In this document: piece by piece, positions 17,403 through 25,272 of the stretch | Numbering within the stretch: position 1 is the stretch's first letter | Layout: every line of letters starts with the position of its first letter | From: Kiritimatiellia bacterium | GTDB taxonomy: Bacteria; Verrucomicrobiota; Kiritimatiellia; RFP12; UBA1067 | Reading direction: 5' to 3' | DNA length: 48,147 nucleotides | Assembly: GCA_017520845.1 (NCBI GenBank) | Contig: JAFXEU010000054.1 | Span: 1-48,147 of the forward strand | Made by a program: the position numbers and the translations under genes | The notes under the pieces: generated by a model | What the model was told of the DNA's origin: nothing | The model's database searches: none | What the model saw: the letters and a program-made list of their open reading frames with translations, nothing else

Positions 17403-17522
17403 ATGGGAATAAAGGCGTATGCGACGAACCTCCACGGGAACGTAAGCGTAACGTCCGACGGAGGCAAGATCGATGTCTCGACGGATGCCTCCAGTCTTTT
17501 TTCCGAGAAGGAAAAGGTGTGA
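17403..17522 (+). CDS. Possible 39-residue leader peptide or small protein before GH97
   Basis: ATG at 17403 opens a 39-codon frame ending TGA at 17520-17522, starting MGIKAYATNLHGNVSV and ending SSLFSEKEKV. Its composition is protein-like and it has no rare-codon look, but there is no ribosome binding site and the ATG lies only about 12 nt after the predicted transcription start. The frame runs straight through the terminator hairpin at 17460-17502, so translating it would prevent the hairpin from forming. It may be a leader peptide that couples translation to read-through, a small secreted-protein remnant, or chance. Confidence 0.35.
   Translation: MGIKAYATNLHGNVSVTSDGGKIDVSTDASSLFSEKEKV
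17460..17502 (+). terminator. Intrinsic terminator inside the GH97 leader (attenuator candidate)
   Basis: GGAGGCA (17460-17466) pairs with TGCCTCC (17486-17492); the loop holds a second TCGA/TCGA pairing; a T6 run ends at 17502. An upstream CCTCC at 17429-17433 can pair with the same GGAGG and would disrupt the terminator, giving an antiterminator alternative. Confidence 0.6.
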
Positions 17523-17538
17523 AAGGAACGCGGTGCAG

Positions 17539-19167
17539 ATGAGAACGATATGCGGGACAATTCTCGCGGCAGCGATGGCCGTCAGCAATGTTGGATTGGC
17601 GAACGCCAAGCCGATGGCGGAACTTGACGCGAAGGGCGTCGTCATAAACGGCGAGGTGACATGCGAGGTCGAGCGCAGGACATTCCCCGACGGAGAGGCG
17701 GTGAGGTACCGGCTGCCGGACGGCGTTGCGACCGTCTCGTGCGAGCGTACCGAGTGGCGGCTCCCAGCCGATGCGCACATCTGGTACCAGTCGCAGAGCT
17801 CCTGCTACGAGGCACCGTTCAAGAACTGCCGCGTCGGAGAGGTTTCCGCCGGGGAGAAGATGAACCTGCCGATCACGGCTAAACTTGCCGACGGAACATA
17901 CCGCCTGCTGACCGAGGCCAACGTCGTCGACTACACGGATTCGTGCGTTGAGTACTGCGGGGGCGGACGCTTCGCCATTCGCTACTATGCCGACAAGGAG
18001 GGGTTCACCCGCTCCGGCGTGCCTTATACGCCGTGGCGTGTCACGCTTGTCGCCAAGGACCTGCAGACGCTTGCGACGAGCGACATCGTGCGCCGCCTCT
18101 GCCCCGCCCCTTCGCCGGAGGTCGCGGCGAAATGCGCTGCGTTCGTGAAGGGAGGGAGAAGCGTCTGGCAGTGGCTTCCGGATGGAGCCCCGAAGTACTG
18201 TGAGCAGAAGGAATGGTATGACCGCACGAAGGAGCTTGGCTTCGAATACTACCTCGTCGACGACGGATGGAAGGTCTGGCGCGACGGCGACATGGACCGG
18301 TGGGCGTGCCTCAAGAAGTGGATCGACTACGGCAAGTCCATTGGAGTCGAAAGCTTCGTGTGGGTCGACTCTAAGGAAATGCGCACGAGGGAGGCGCGAC
18401 GCGCATATCTCGGGAAAGTCAGGGACTGCGGAGCCGTCGGCATCAAGATCGACTTTGTCCCGGAGCCGTCCTGTTCGCTGATGAGATGGTACGAGGAGAC
18501 GCTTGCCGACACGCTCGAATTCTCGCTGATGACCGACTTCCATGGATGCGTCAAGCCGAGCGGTCGCGAGAGGACGTGGCCGCACGAGGTGGCGCGCGAG
18601 GCGATTCGCGGACACGAATGGCACATCACGCGCTACAACAGGGTTCTGCCGCCGGAACACGACTGCATACTGCCGTTCAACAGGCTTGTCCAGGGTCATG
18701 CGGACTATACGCCGATGGTGTTCGAGAAGAAGGAGCTTCAGGGTTATTCGTGGGCGCGCGAGCTCGCGCAGGGAGTTGTCTTCTCGGCACGGTTTCTCTG
18801 CTTCGGGGACTATCCGCAGAACTATCTCGACAATCCCGCCGCAGAGCTGATAAAGTCCATGCCCGCCGAGTACGACGAGACGCGCATACTGCCGGGTTCG
18901 GAGATCGGCAAGTGCGTCGCCGTCGCAAAGCGCAAGGGCCGGGACTGGTTTGTCGCCGTCGAGAACGGAGCTGAAGGGCGCCGGATCGCGGTCAAGCTGG
19001 ATTTCCTCGGCGCGGACAACTGCGAGCTTCTCGGATTCGCCGATGCAGAGGACAGGTCCGACGGCTACAGGATCGACCGCCGCGTCGTCGGAAGGGATGG
19101 GAAAATCGAGCTGACGCTCCGTCCCTGCGGCGGCTACTGCGCGAGGATTGCGCCTATAAAACGGTGA
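17539..19167 (+). CDS. GH97-family glycoside hydrolase (alpha-galactosidase/alpha-glucosidase type), exported
   Basis: 542 aa. The ATG at 17539 gives a clean signal peptide (1-24) and is preceded by AAAGGA; a longer frame from 17473 lacks this logic. An N-terminal beta-sandwich (about 30-210) is followed by a TIM barrel with YYLVDDGWKVW, VGIKIDFV (D305), LMTDFHGCVKPSGRERTWP and REAIRGHEW (E360), then DYTP. These are the hallmarks of GH97 (SusB-like). An Asp in the KIDF position fits the retaining, alpha-galactosidase-like branch, but this cannot be proved by eye. It is shorter than the usual 640-700 aa, mostly in the N-terminal domain. The leader contains a terminator (17460-17502), so expression may be attenuated. 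Confidence 0.8.
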   Translation: MRTICGTILAAAMAVSNVGLANAKPMAELDAKGVVINGEVTCEVERRTFPDGEAVRYRLPDGVATVSCERTEWRLPADAHIWYQSQSSCYEAPFKNCRVGEVSAGEKMNLPITAKLADGTYRLLTEANVVDYTDSCVEYCGGGRFAIRYYADKEGFTRSGVPYTPWRVTLVAKDLQTLATSDIVRRLCPAPSPEVAAKCAAFVKGGRSVWQWLPDGAPKYCEQKEWYDRTKELGFEYYLVDDGWKVWRDGDMDRWACLKKWIDYGKSIGVESFVWVDSKEMRTREARRAYLGKVRDCGAVGIKIDFVPEPSCSLMRWYEETLADTLEFSLMTDFHGCVKPSGRERTWPHEVAREAIRGHEWHITRYNRVLPPEHDCILPFNRLVQGHADYTPMVFEKKELQGYSWARELAQGVVFSARFLCFGDYPQNYLDNPAAELIKSMPAEYDETRILPGSEIGKCVAVAKRKGRDWFVAVENGAEGRRIAVKLDFLGADNCELLGFADAEDRSDGYRIDRRVVGRDGKIELTLRPCGGYCARIAPIKR

Positions 19168-19200
19168 ACACCATCGCCGACGAAGACGGGTCGTGTCCCG

Positions 19201-19551
19201 GTGATACTCCGTCCTGATCCCGTGTCGCCGAATGCGGCCTGCTTTGGCGTTATCGTCAAGTGCGACGAGACTGGTTATTTTGGCTTTAAGACGGCGCAAG
19301 GTGATGAAAGTGTCGTATCCAGAATCGTTTCCTTCTTCCCGAAGTACGGGCGCAGTAACTTTGAGCAGGCGATGGCTTGGGCGGCTCACGACATTGAATA
19401 CGCGATTGAACAAGAAAAGAAGTCGCCCGGCGCCTTCAACAATTTGATTCGCCCGCGCGAGAATGTGATTCGCTATGGAGCGGCGCAGACTTCCAAGGCG
19501 GTAGACCCTGCCGCCGAACTCGACCGCCAGTACGAGCGACTTGTCCACTAG
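19201..19551 (+). pseudogene. DUF3037-family protein, 5'-truncated
   Basis: The C-terminal part resembles DUF3037 proteins: FGVIVKCDETGYFGFKTA, then FNNLIRPRENVIRYG and DPAAELDRQYERLV at the end. The usual start of the family is missing; the GTG at 19201 has no ribosome binding site, and VILRPDPVSP reads like an interior segment. The 3' end abuts the 14-C run of the next promoter element. It does not fit the carbohydrate genes around it and looks like a leftover from an insertion or deletion. Confidence 0.5.
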
Positions 19552-19624
19552 CCCCCCCCCCCCCCTAATTTAGGGGGGTATGCTTTTGGGGCGGGTAGTG
19601 GTAGAATACGGGTAGTGGTAGAAT
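19552..19624 (+). promoter_or_regulatory. C-run/G-run promoter element (copy 3, C14) with duplicated -10 region
   Basis: C14 (19552-19565), TAATTTA, G6 (19573-19578); 23 bp later comes TGGTAGAAT (TAGAAT 19602-19607). The 17-bp unit GGGTAGTGGTAGAATAC is repeated directly, giving a second TAGAAT at 19619-19624. This is the longest C-run of the six copies. Confidence 0.6.
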
Positions 19625-19652
19625 AATCACAAACTCGCAAAAGGAGTGTGTC

Positions 19653-22328
19653 ATGATAAATGCACAAAACAACATGTTTTCCCAGGGGGGTAAATATCGC
19701 AGATTCCTGATTGCGGCCGCGATTCTCTGCGGCGCATTTGCCGCGCAGGCGGACACATGGAATTTCTATGTCGATGCCGCGAGCGCATCGCCGATGTCCC
19801 CTTACGACACGGCGGCCACGGCATCCACGACCATCGCCGATGCGCTGGCGGCCGCGAAGGCCAAAATTGCCGCGGACGGCGGCGATGCCATCGTGCATGT
19901 CGCATCGGGACCCTATACGGAAACGGGCTTCGAGCTTGATGCGCCGATTGTCATTGAGGGTGCCGACCGGGATGGTGTCGAGATCGTGGATAATGTCGCC
20001 GGCAGCCGCGCGTTCACGCTGTCGCATGAGGGCGCGGCGGTTCGGAACCTCACGATTTCCGGCAATGGCTATATGACGAACGGCGGCGAGGGCGGCCATG
20101 TCCGGATGACGGCGGGTCTTGTCTCCAACTGCGTCATCAAGAATGGTCGCGCAGGCGCGTGGAGGGGCTACGGCAACGGCGGCAATGTCTGGATGTCGGG
20201 CGGGCGTATAGAGCGCTGCCTCGTCACTGGTGGCACGGCCAACTGGGGCGGTTGGAATGGTAATAAGCAGAGTTGCGGTATGGGGCTCTACGCCTCTGGA
20301 GGAGTAATTGATAACTGCTTTTTTAAAGATAATAGAAGTGATAATAATGACGGCAATAATTCGGCGGGTGTCTATATTTCCGGTACGGCGACAATGGTAA
20401 ATTGCACAGTGACTGGCGGATGGAACAGAAGCTACTATGGTACCGGTTCGGGCATCCATATAGCCAATGCCGCCGCGAAGGTCGTTAACTGCATCGCCTA
20501 CGGCAACTACATCGGCCAACGCACGATCTCCAGTACCGCCGCCGCGAACTTCGGTTCGGGAAACCACAGTCGCTACTTCCACTGCGCCGCGGCCTTCACG
20601 AACACATCCTGCGCGACCTGGAGAGTGCTGACGGATCAGGATTTCGTCAATTACAAGTCGTTTACAGGGAATGCGGAAGCCGATCTCTTTGCCTATTTCA
20701 ACAGTGAGGAGTACGCGACCTTCGATTGGCACCAGCGCCTCGACACGCCGATTGTCGATCGCGGTACTGTAGACGCCGCCTATCGTCCCGCTGACTGCGC
20801 GCCGCTCGACTTTGACGGCAACGAGCGTGTTTCCGGCGCGTCGATTGATCTCGGCTGCTGGGAATATGATCAGTCGCAGTTCGATTGCGTCGGCAGTCTT
20901 GACCGCTACGGTGCGCATGAAAACGAGAGTTTTACGTTCCACGCCGTCACGGTCGGGCCCGCGAGCGACACCATCATCCGCTGGGACTACGGTAACGGCG
21001 TGACGGAGGAGACGCGCGAGACGACGCATGTCTACGCCTATCCCGCGTCCGGCTATTTCACCGTGAGGGTCTCGGCCTCGTCCGACGGCGGCACGACCTG
21101 GACGGACTGGTACACGGTGCCGACGCGCGTCGTCGTGGCGCCCACGCAGATGTTCATCGATTCCAACTGCGAGACACCTCTCTTTCCGTACAAGACGCGG
21201 GAGACGGCAGCCAACACGCTTGCTGCGGCGGTCGGCGCGCTCACGAACAACGTTTCCGAGAACAAGACGGTCATCGGCGGCGTCGATATCGTGGTGCTTA
21301 AGGGTTCGAAGTCTAACGACACCGGCATCTTCCTCGCGACCGCTGTCACCGTGCGCGGCGAAACGGGCAATCCTGCCGATGCCGAGATTGTGGACAACGT
21401 CGCAGGCTTTCGCGCGTTCACGCTGTCGCACCCGGATGCGGTTGTGTCGAATCTCACAATCTCCGGCGGCGGGTTCAGAACGACAGGTGCATTTGGTGGT
21501 GAAGGCGGTCATGTTTGGATGTCGGCCGGCCTCGTCGCCAACTGCGTCATCAAGAACGGCCGTGCAAGTGCGTATAGGGGCTATGGCTTCGGCGGCAACG
21601 TCTGGATGTCTGGCGGACGTATAGAGCGCTGCCTCGTCACCGGCGGCACGGCTAACTGGGGTGGCTTTTGCCAGCAGGAGAGCTTCGGTATGGGGCTTTA
21701 CGCCACCGGTGGAACGATCGACAACTGCTGGTTCAAGGACAACAGGGATGATACGAGCGACGACGGACGCAACGATGGCAGCGTTTGCCTCGACGGCGCG
21801 GTTACGATGGTAAACTGTACGGTGACCGGCGGCTGGAGTCGTGATTATGTGGGTCGCGGAACGGGCATTTATATTAAAAACTCAGCTGCGAAAGTAGTCA
21901 ACTGTGTTGCCTACGGCAATTATTCCTATAAGAGAAGTAATGCGCCATATCTCCTCTATTCGCTCTCATCCAATTGCGGCAGTGCGAATATGAGTCGTTA
22001 TTTTAACTGCGGCTCTGCCTTTACGAACACATCTTGCGCAACATGGACGGTGTTAACAGATGGTGACTTTGTTAAATACAAACCTTTTACCGGGACGACA
22101 TGGAATGAATTAAAAGCTTATTCGACGAGTGAGGAGTACGCTACCTTCAACTGGCACCAGAAGAAAGGCTCTGTCATGATCGACGCGGGCACGCTGGACA
22201 CCGTCTACCGTCCCGCCGACAGCGTGACGCGCGACCTCGACGGCAACGAGCGTGTGTTGAACCGCTCGATCGACCTCGGCTGCTGGGAGGTGCAGTCCGG
22301 CTTAGGCTTCCATATCATCGTGCGGTAG
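19653..22328 (+). CDS. Exported double parallel beta-helix protein with central PKD-like domain
   Basis: 891 aa, start supported by AAAGGAG at 19639-19645; signal peptide 1-33. Two large repeats (about 35-400 and 495-885) each read as right-handed parallel beta-helix: EIVDNVAG..RAFTLSH, NLTISG, NVWMSGGRIERCLVTGG and MVNCTVTGGW recur in both, often word for word. Each repeat ends with a DLDGNERV..SIDLGCWE-type cap. Between them lies a PKD-like beta-sandwich (about 410-490: WDYGNGVTEE, THVYAYPASGYFTVRV). Beta-helices of this kind occur in pectin-lyase-like enzymes and adhesins; no catalytic residues are recognisable. It is probably surface-attached or secreted and acts in glycan binding or cleavage. 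Confidence 0.7.
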   Translation: MINAQNNMFSQGGKYRRFLIAAAILCGAFAAQADTWNFYVDAASASPMSPYDTAATASTTIADALAAAKAKIAADGGDAIVHVASGPYTETGFELDAPIVIEGADRDGVEIVDNVAGSRAFTLSHEGAAVRNLTISGNGYMTNGGEGGHVRMTAGLVSNCVIKNGRAGAWRGYGNGGNVWMSGGRIERCLVTGGTANWGGWNGNKQSCGMGLYASGGVIDNCFFKDNRSDNNDGNNSAGVYISGTATMVNCTVTGGWNRSYYGTGSGIHIANAAAKVVNCIAYGNYIGQRTISSTAAANFGSGNHSRYFHCAAAFTNTSCATWRVLTDQDFVNYKSFTGNAEADLFAYFNSEEYATFDWHQRLDTPIVDRGTVDAAYRPADCAPLDFDGNERVSGASIDLGCWEYDQSQFDCVGSLDRYGAHENESFTFHAVTVGPASDTIIRWDYGNGVTEETRETTHVYAYPASGYFTVRVSASSDGGTTWTDWYTVPTRVVVAPTQMFIDSNCETPLFPYKTRETAANTLAAAVGALTNNVSENKTVIGGVDIVVLKGSKSNDTGIFLATAVTVRGETGNPADAEIVDNVAGFRAFTLSHPDAVVSNLTISGGGFRTTGAFGGEGGHVWMSAGLVANCVIKNGRASAYRGYGFGGNVWMSGGRIERCLVTGGTANWGGFCQQESFGMGLYATGGTIDNCWFKDNRDDTSDDGRNDGSVCLDGAVTMVNCTVTGGWSRDYVGRGTGIYIKNSAAKVVNCVAYGNYSYKRSNAPYLLYSLSSNCGSANMSRYFNCGSAFTNTSCATWTVLTDGDFVKYKPFTGTTWNELKAYSTSEEYATFNWHQKKGSVMIDAGTLDTVYRPADSVTRDLDGNERVLNRSIDLGCWEVQSGLGFHIIVR

Positions 22329-22347
22329 GATAGAATCGAGAGCGACT

Positions 22348-22364
22348 ATGGGGTCTGATCCCAT
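22348..22364. repeat. REP-like palindrome at the GH39-like gene start
   Basis: ATGGGGTCTGATCCCAT: ATGGG pairs with CCCAT around a short loop. It shares a GGG-TCTG-CCC core with sites at 26685-26709 and 28701-28715. Confidence 0.4.
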
Positions 22365-23820
22365 GAAAACTAAAATGTCATTCCTTGTGGCGGTTGCCGT
22401 GATTGGCCTTTCCGCGCGCGGCGCGGAGTTCTACGCCGACTTCGGCGAAGTAGTCGGCAAGGTGCGGCCGGAGCTCCACGGCTCTGGCATGGGCGGGCAG
22501 CTCGTCGGTGGCATTTCCGGCAGGGAACCGGAACTGCTGGGGCCGCTCGGACTGTGGGGGGCGCGGACGCACGACTGGGCGCTCATCAACCCCGGGCAGC
22601 GCATCTGCGACACGCACTTCGTCTTTCCGCTGATGCACCTCGACCCCGCCGACCCCGCGAACTACTTCTTCGGCCCGACGGACGAGATACTCGACAGAAC
22701 CGTCAACCTGCTCGGGCAAAACGTCCTCTACCGAATGGGGACGTCCATCGAGTCGGTGAACTCAAGGCGTAAGGGCGGTGCCAACCCGCGCTACTACAAC
22801 AGCGTCGAGCCGGAGGACTGGGAGAAGTACGTCGGCGCGCTTGAGGGAATCATACGCCATTACACGGAGGGCTGGGCAAACGGCTTCAAGTGGGGCGAGA
22901 AGATGCGCTACTGGGAGCTGTGGAATGAGCCGAACGACAGGCCCGGCGGCAGCTGGATCGTTAAGTCGCAGAACCCCGACCGGAAGCTCAACAACGAGCG
23001 CTTCTTCGAGTTCTTCGTCTTTACGCTGGGGCGCCTCAAGGCGCGATTCCCAGACCTCAAGTTCGGCGGCCCTGCGGCGTGCTACCGCGACGAGGGCTTT
23101 CTGCGCGGGCTTCTCGCCAAGTGCCGCGAGGCGGGCTACGCGCCTGACTTCATCTCGTGGCACAACTACTCGTGCGCGCCGGACATGATGCTCGGCGAGC
23201 CCGCGAGGATTCGGGCGATATGCGACGAGTACGGCTTCAAGCAGACGGAGCTGATGATAAACGAGTGGCACTACATCACGCCAGGGAACTTCTGGGGCCA
23301 GTTCAACACGCCAGCGGCGACAGCGCAGCGCGTCGACCCTACGACAGGTCTCGGAGGGATAAATTCCGCCGTCTATACGATACAGGTCCTGTGCGGGCTC
23401 CAGGCGACATGCCTCGACCAGGCGTATTTTTACGGCTGCGGCTATACTCTGGGCGGCAACTGGGGAATACTGAAGGCCGACGGACAGCCAAACAAGGTTT
23501 ATTACGCTCTCAAGGCGTTCGGGTCGGCTCTCGCCGTCGGCAACACCATCGTAAAGTTGCAGGGCACGAAGGATGTGCGACTTTTCGGCGTCGTGTCCGG
23601 GGATGGCGCGAGAAAGGCGCTTCTCGTCAGCGCGTTCAAGACCAAGGCCGGCGAAATCGGAGTCGATGTGAAGGGCGTTGCGCCCGACGCCAAGGTCTCG
23701 TGCCTTCTGCTCGACGACAAGCACGATCTCGTTTCTTATCCCGCGACGTTCGCTGGCGGCAAACTCACGCTTCGCAAGTCCGACGATCACTCTGCCGCGT
23801 TCCTCGTGACGTTCGAGTGA
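22348..23820 (+). CDS. GH39-like (clan GH-A) glycoside hydrolase, exported
   Basis: 490 aa from ATG 22348; an alternative ATG at 22363 places the signal peptide (MKTKMSFLVAVAVIGLSARG) directly at the N terminus and may be the real start. Residues 190-195 read LWNEPN, with E194 as acid/base, and LMINEWHY gives E306 as nucleophile. The spacing and the small C-terminal beta domain (from about 400) fit GH39-type xylosidase/iduronidase relatives. It follows the beta-helix gene after 19 bp, so they are probably co-transcribed. The first start sits inside a GGGTCTGATCCC palindrome, suggesting that a REP-like sequence invaded the gene start. Confidence 0.72.
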   Translation: MGSDPMKTKMSFLVAVAVIGLSARGAEFYADFGEVVGKVRPELHGSGMGGQLVGGISGREPELLGPLGLWGARTHDWALINPGQRICDTHFVFPLMHLDPADPANYFFGPTDEILDRTVNLLGQNVLYRMGTSIESVNSRRKGGANPRYYNSVEPEDWEKYVGALEGIIRHYTEGWANGFKWGEKMRYWELWNEPNDRPGGSWIVKSQNPDRKLNNERFFEFFVFTLGRLKARFPDLKFGGPAACYRDEGFLRGLLAKCREAGYAPDFISWHNYSCAPDMMLGEPARIRAICDEYGFKQTELMINEWHYITPGNFWGQFNTPAATAQRVDPTTGLGGINSAVYTIQVLCGLQATCLDQAYFYGCGYTLGGNWGILKADGQPNKVYYALKAFGSALAVGNTIVKLQGTKDVRLFGVVSGDGARKALLVSAFKTKAGEIGVDVKGVAPDAKVSCLLLDDKHDLVSYPATFAGGKLTLRKSDDHSAAFLVTFE

Positions 23821-23886
23821 GAATTGTCGGGAAGTCCTGTCCGGCGCCGGTTTCATGCTCATCGTACGATAATAAGCAGGAGGAAG

Positions 23887-25029
23887 ATGATGACCTGTAT
23901 TGCAGCTGCTATGATGTTCGCGGCGTCCGTCTGCGGCGCATGCGACGCGAATCTCGCTGACTTCCCGCGTCTCGCCGGGGAGACGGACGATTCTCCGCGC
24001 TTCGTCCGCGCCATATCCGCCGCGCCGAACGGCGTTTTGTGCGTTCCGAAAGGCGAGTACGACATTGGCTCGATGATTCTGATTACAAACCGCTGCTCGC
24101 TTTCGATGCATCCCGCTGCGCATCTTGTGGCGAGGGCGAAGATGAAATATGTAATCTTCTGGGATGGTGCGGCGGACTACCATGCGCTTTCCGTCTTCAA
24201 TCCCGACGGCTCGGTCTATGACAACGCCAATCTGTTCATAAGGGGCGGCGATATCGACGGCAACGGCCTTGCCAGTTGCCTCGCCATCGCGAACTCCCAC
24301 CATTTCACGCTTGCGGACATCACTCTGCACAACGGCGTCAGGTCGGGACTTTGCGTCACGCGCGAGACCGGCGGGCATCTCTACGAGCTCGTGGCCAACA
24401 ACATCTACTGCAAGTGCACGATGAGCGGGCTCGCCGGCAACATCGGCATCGACTGCCAGACCGCCGACTGTCACTTCACCGACTGCATCGTTGTGGACTA
24501 CACGAAGGGCATCCGCTCCAGCGGCGGGTCGAACCGCTTCACGCGCTGCCACGTCTGGGGTGGCACGGTGCCGCCGAAGGGCATGGGCTTCAAGGAGTGG
24601 TCGGATGCATACGCCCGCCGCAAGCAACTGGAGGCGGCCGGCAAATGGACGGCCGAGGAAGAACGCTCGCACCTCGCGCTTGGCGTTCCCGAGATGCTCC
24701 CCAACTCGGTCGCATTCGAATGCATCGGCGATTCAAACGTGTTTGACGGGTGCCATGCCGACACGGCGGAAATCGGCTACGACATTCACCGCGGCGCGAT
24801 CATCGTCAACAGCGGGTTCTACAACAATCCCCGCATGAATCTCCGCAAGTCTACGGCAATCGTCCACCGCGGCAGACATCTCCGCGTCGCCTTCTGCGAT
24901 TTTCGCGGCGCGGCGGGCTGCGAGAAGCTCTACGAGGGCAAAGGCGAGAACGTTGACTGGGTTGGCAACACCGCGTCCGGCGGCGCGGGGATGGCGGCTG
25001 ACGCCGCGAGGATGTTCCGGCAACCGTAA
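23887..25029 (+). CDS. Exported parallel beta-helix (pectin-lyase-fold) protein
   Basis: 380 aa. AGGAGGA (23880-23885) lies immediately before two adjacent ATGs (23887, 23890). Signal peptide about 1-18. The body shows the ladder of short strands typical of right-handed beta-helices: LSMHPAAHLVARA, LFIRGGDIDGNG, HHFTLADITLHNG, DCHFTDCIVVDYTKGI, FECIGDSNVFDGCHAD. GDIDGNG matches the start of GH28/pectate-lyase-like helices, but the GH28 Asp pair is not present, so it may be a lyase or an epimerase-like protein. It follows the GH39-like gene after 66 bp. Its last 17 codons (from 24973) are included in the 300-bp segment that is duplicated at 26737. Confidence 0.65.
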   Translation: MMTCIAAAMMFAASVCGACDANLADFPRLAGETDDSPRFVRAISAAPNGVLCVPKGEYDIGSMILITNRCSLSMHPAAHLVARAKMKYVIFWDGAADYHALSVFNPDGSVYDNANLFIRGGDIDGNGLASCLAIANSHHFTLADITLHNGVRSGLCVTRETGGHLYELVANNIYCKCTMSGLAGNIGIDCQTADCHFTDCIVVDYTKGIRSSGGSNRFTRCHVWGGTVPPKGMGFKEWSDAYARRKQLEAAGKWTAEEERSHLALGVPEMLPNSVAFECIGDSNVFDGCHADTAEIGYDIHRGAIIVNSGFYNNPRMNLRKSTAIVHRGRHLRVAFCDFRGAAGCEKLYEGKGENVDWVGNTASGGAGMAADAARMFRQP

Positions 25030-25272
25030 TATGTCCTCTTACACCTTCGATGCCACGCAACGCGCAAGTTCGCCGGTGGCCGCGCAGTGCCGGTAAAGTA
25101 GCCCCCCCCCTAATTTGAGGGGGTGCGCTTTTGGCCAAAAGTGGTAAAATGCTGCCAATCAATCGGCGAGAAATAGTACTGCACAAAGGAGAGCGCATGA
25201 ACATCAAGAGACGTAACTTTATCAGGCTCGGCGGGATGCTGGCCATCGCGGGCGGCGGCGCAGCGGTTGCGG
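24973..25272 (+). repeat. Segmental duplication, copy A (300 bp)
   Basis: It covers the 3' end of the beta-helix gene, the intergenic region, the C9 promoter element and the first 25 codons of the flavoprotein gene. Copy B at 26737-27042 differs by six substitutions and by tract-length changes. Confidence 0.9.
25102..25150 (+). promoter_or_regulatory. C-run/G-run promoter element (copy 4, C9) with extended -10
   Basis: C9 (25102-25110), TAATTTGA, G5 (25119-25123); 21 bp later is TGGTAAAAT (TAAAAT 25145-25150). The spacer contains the perfect 14-bp palindrome CTTTTGGCCAAAAG (25128-25141). Confidence 0.6.

Noticed and set aside
17386..19548. 720-codon open frame antisense to the GH97 gene
   Set aside because: It is the complement of a clear GH97 coding sequence; its composition is that of an antisense shadow and it has no recognisable domain.
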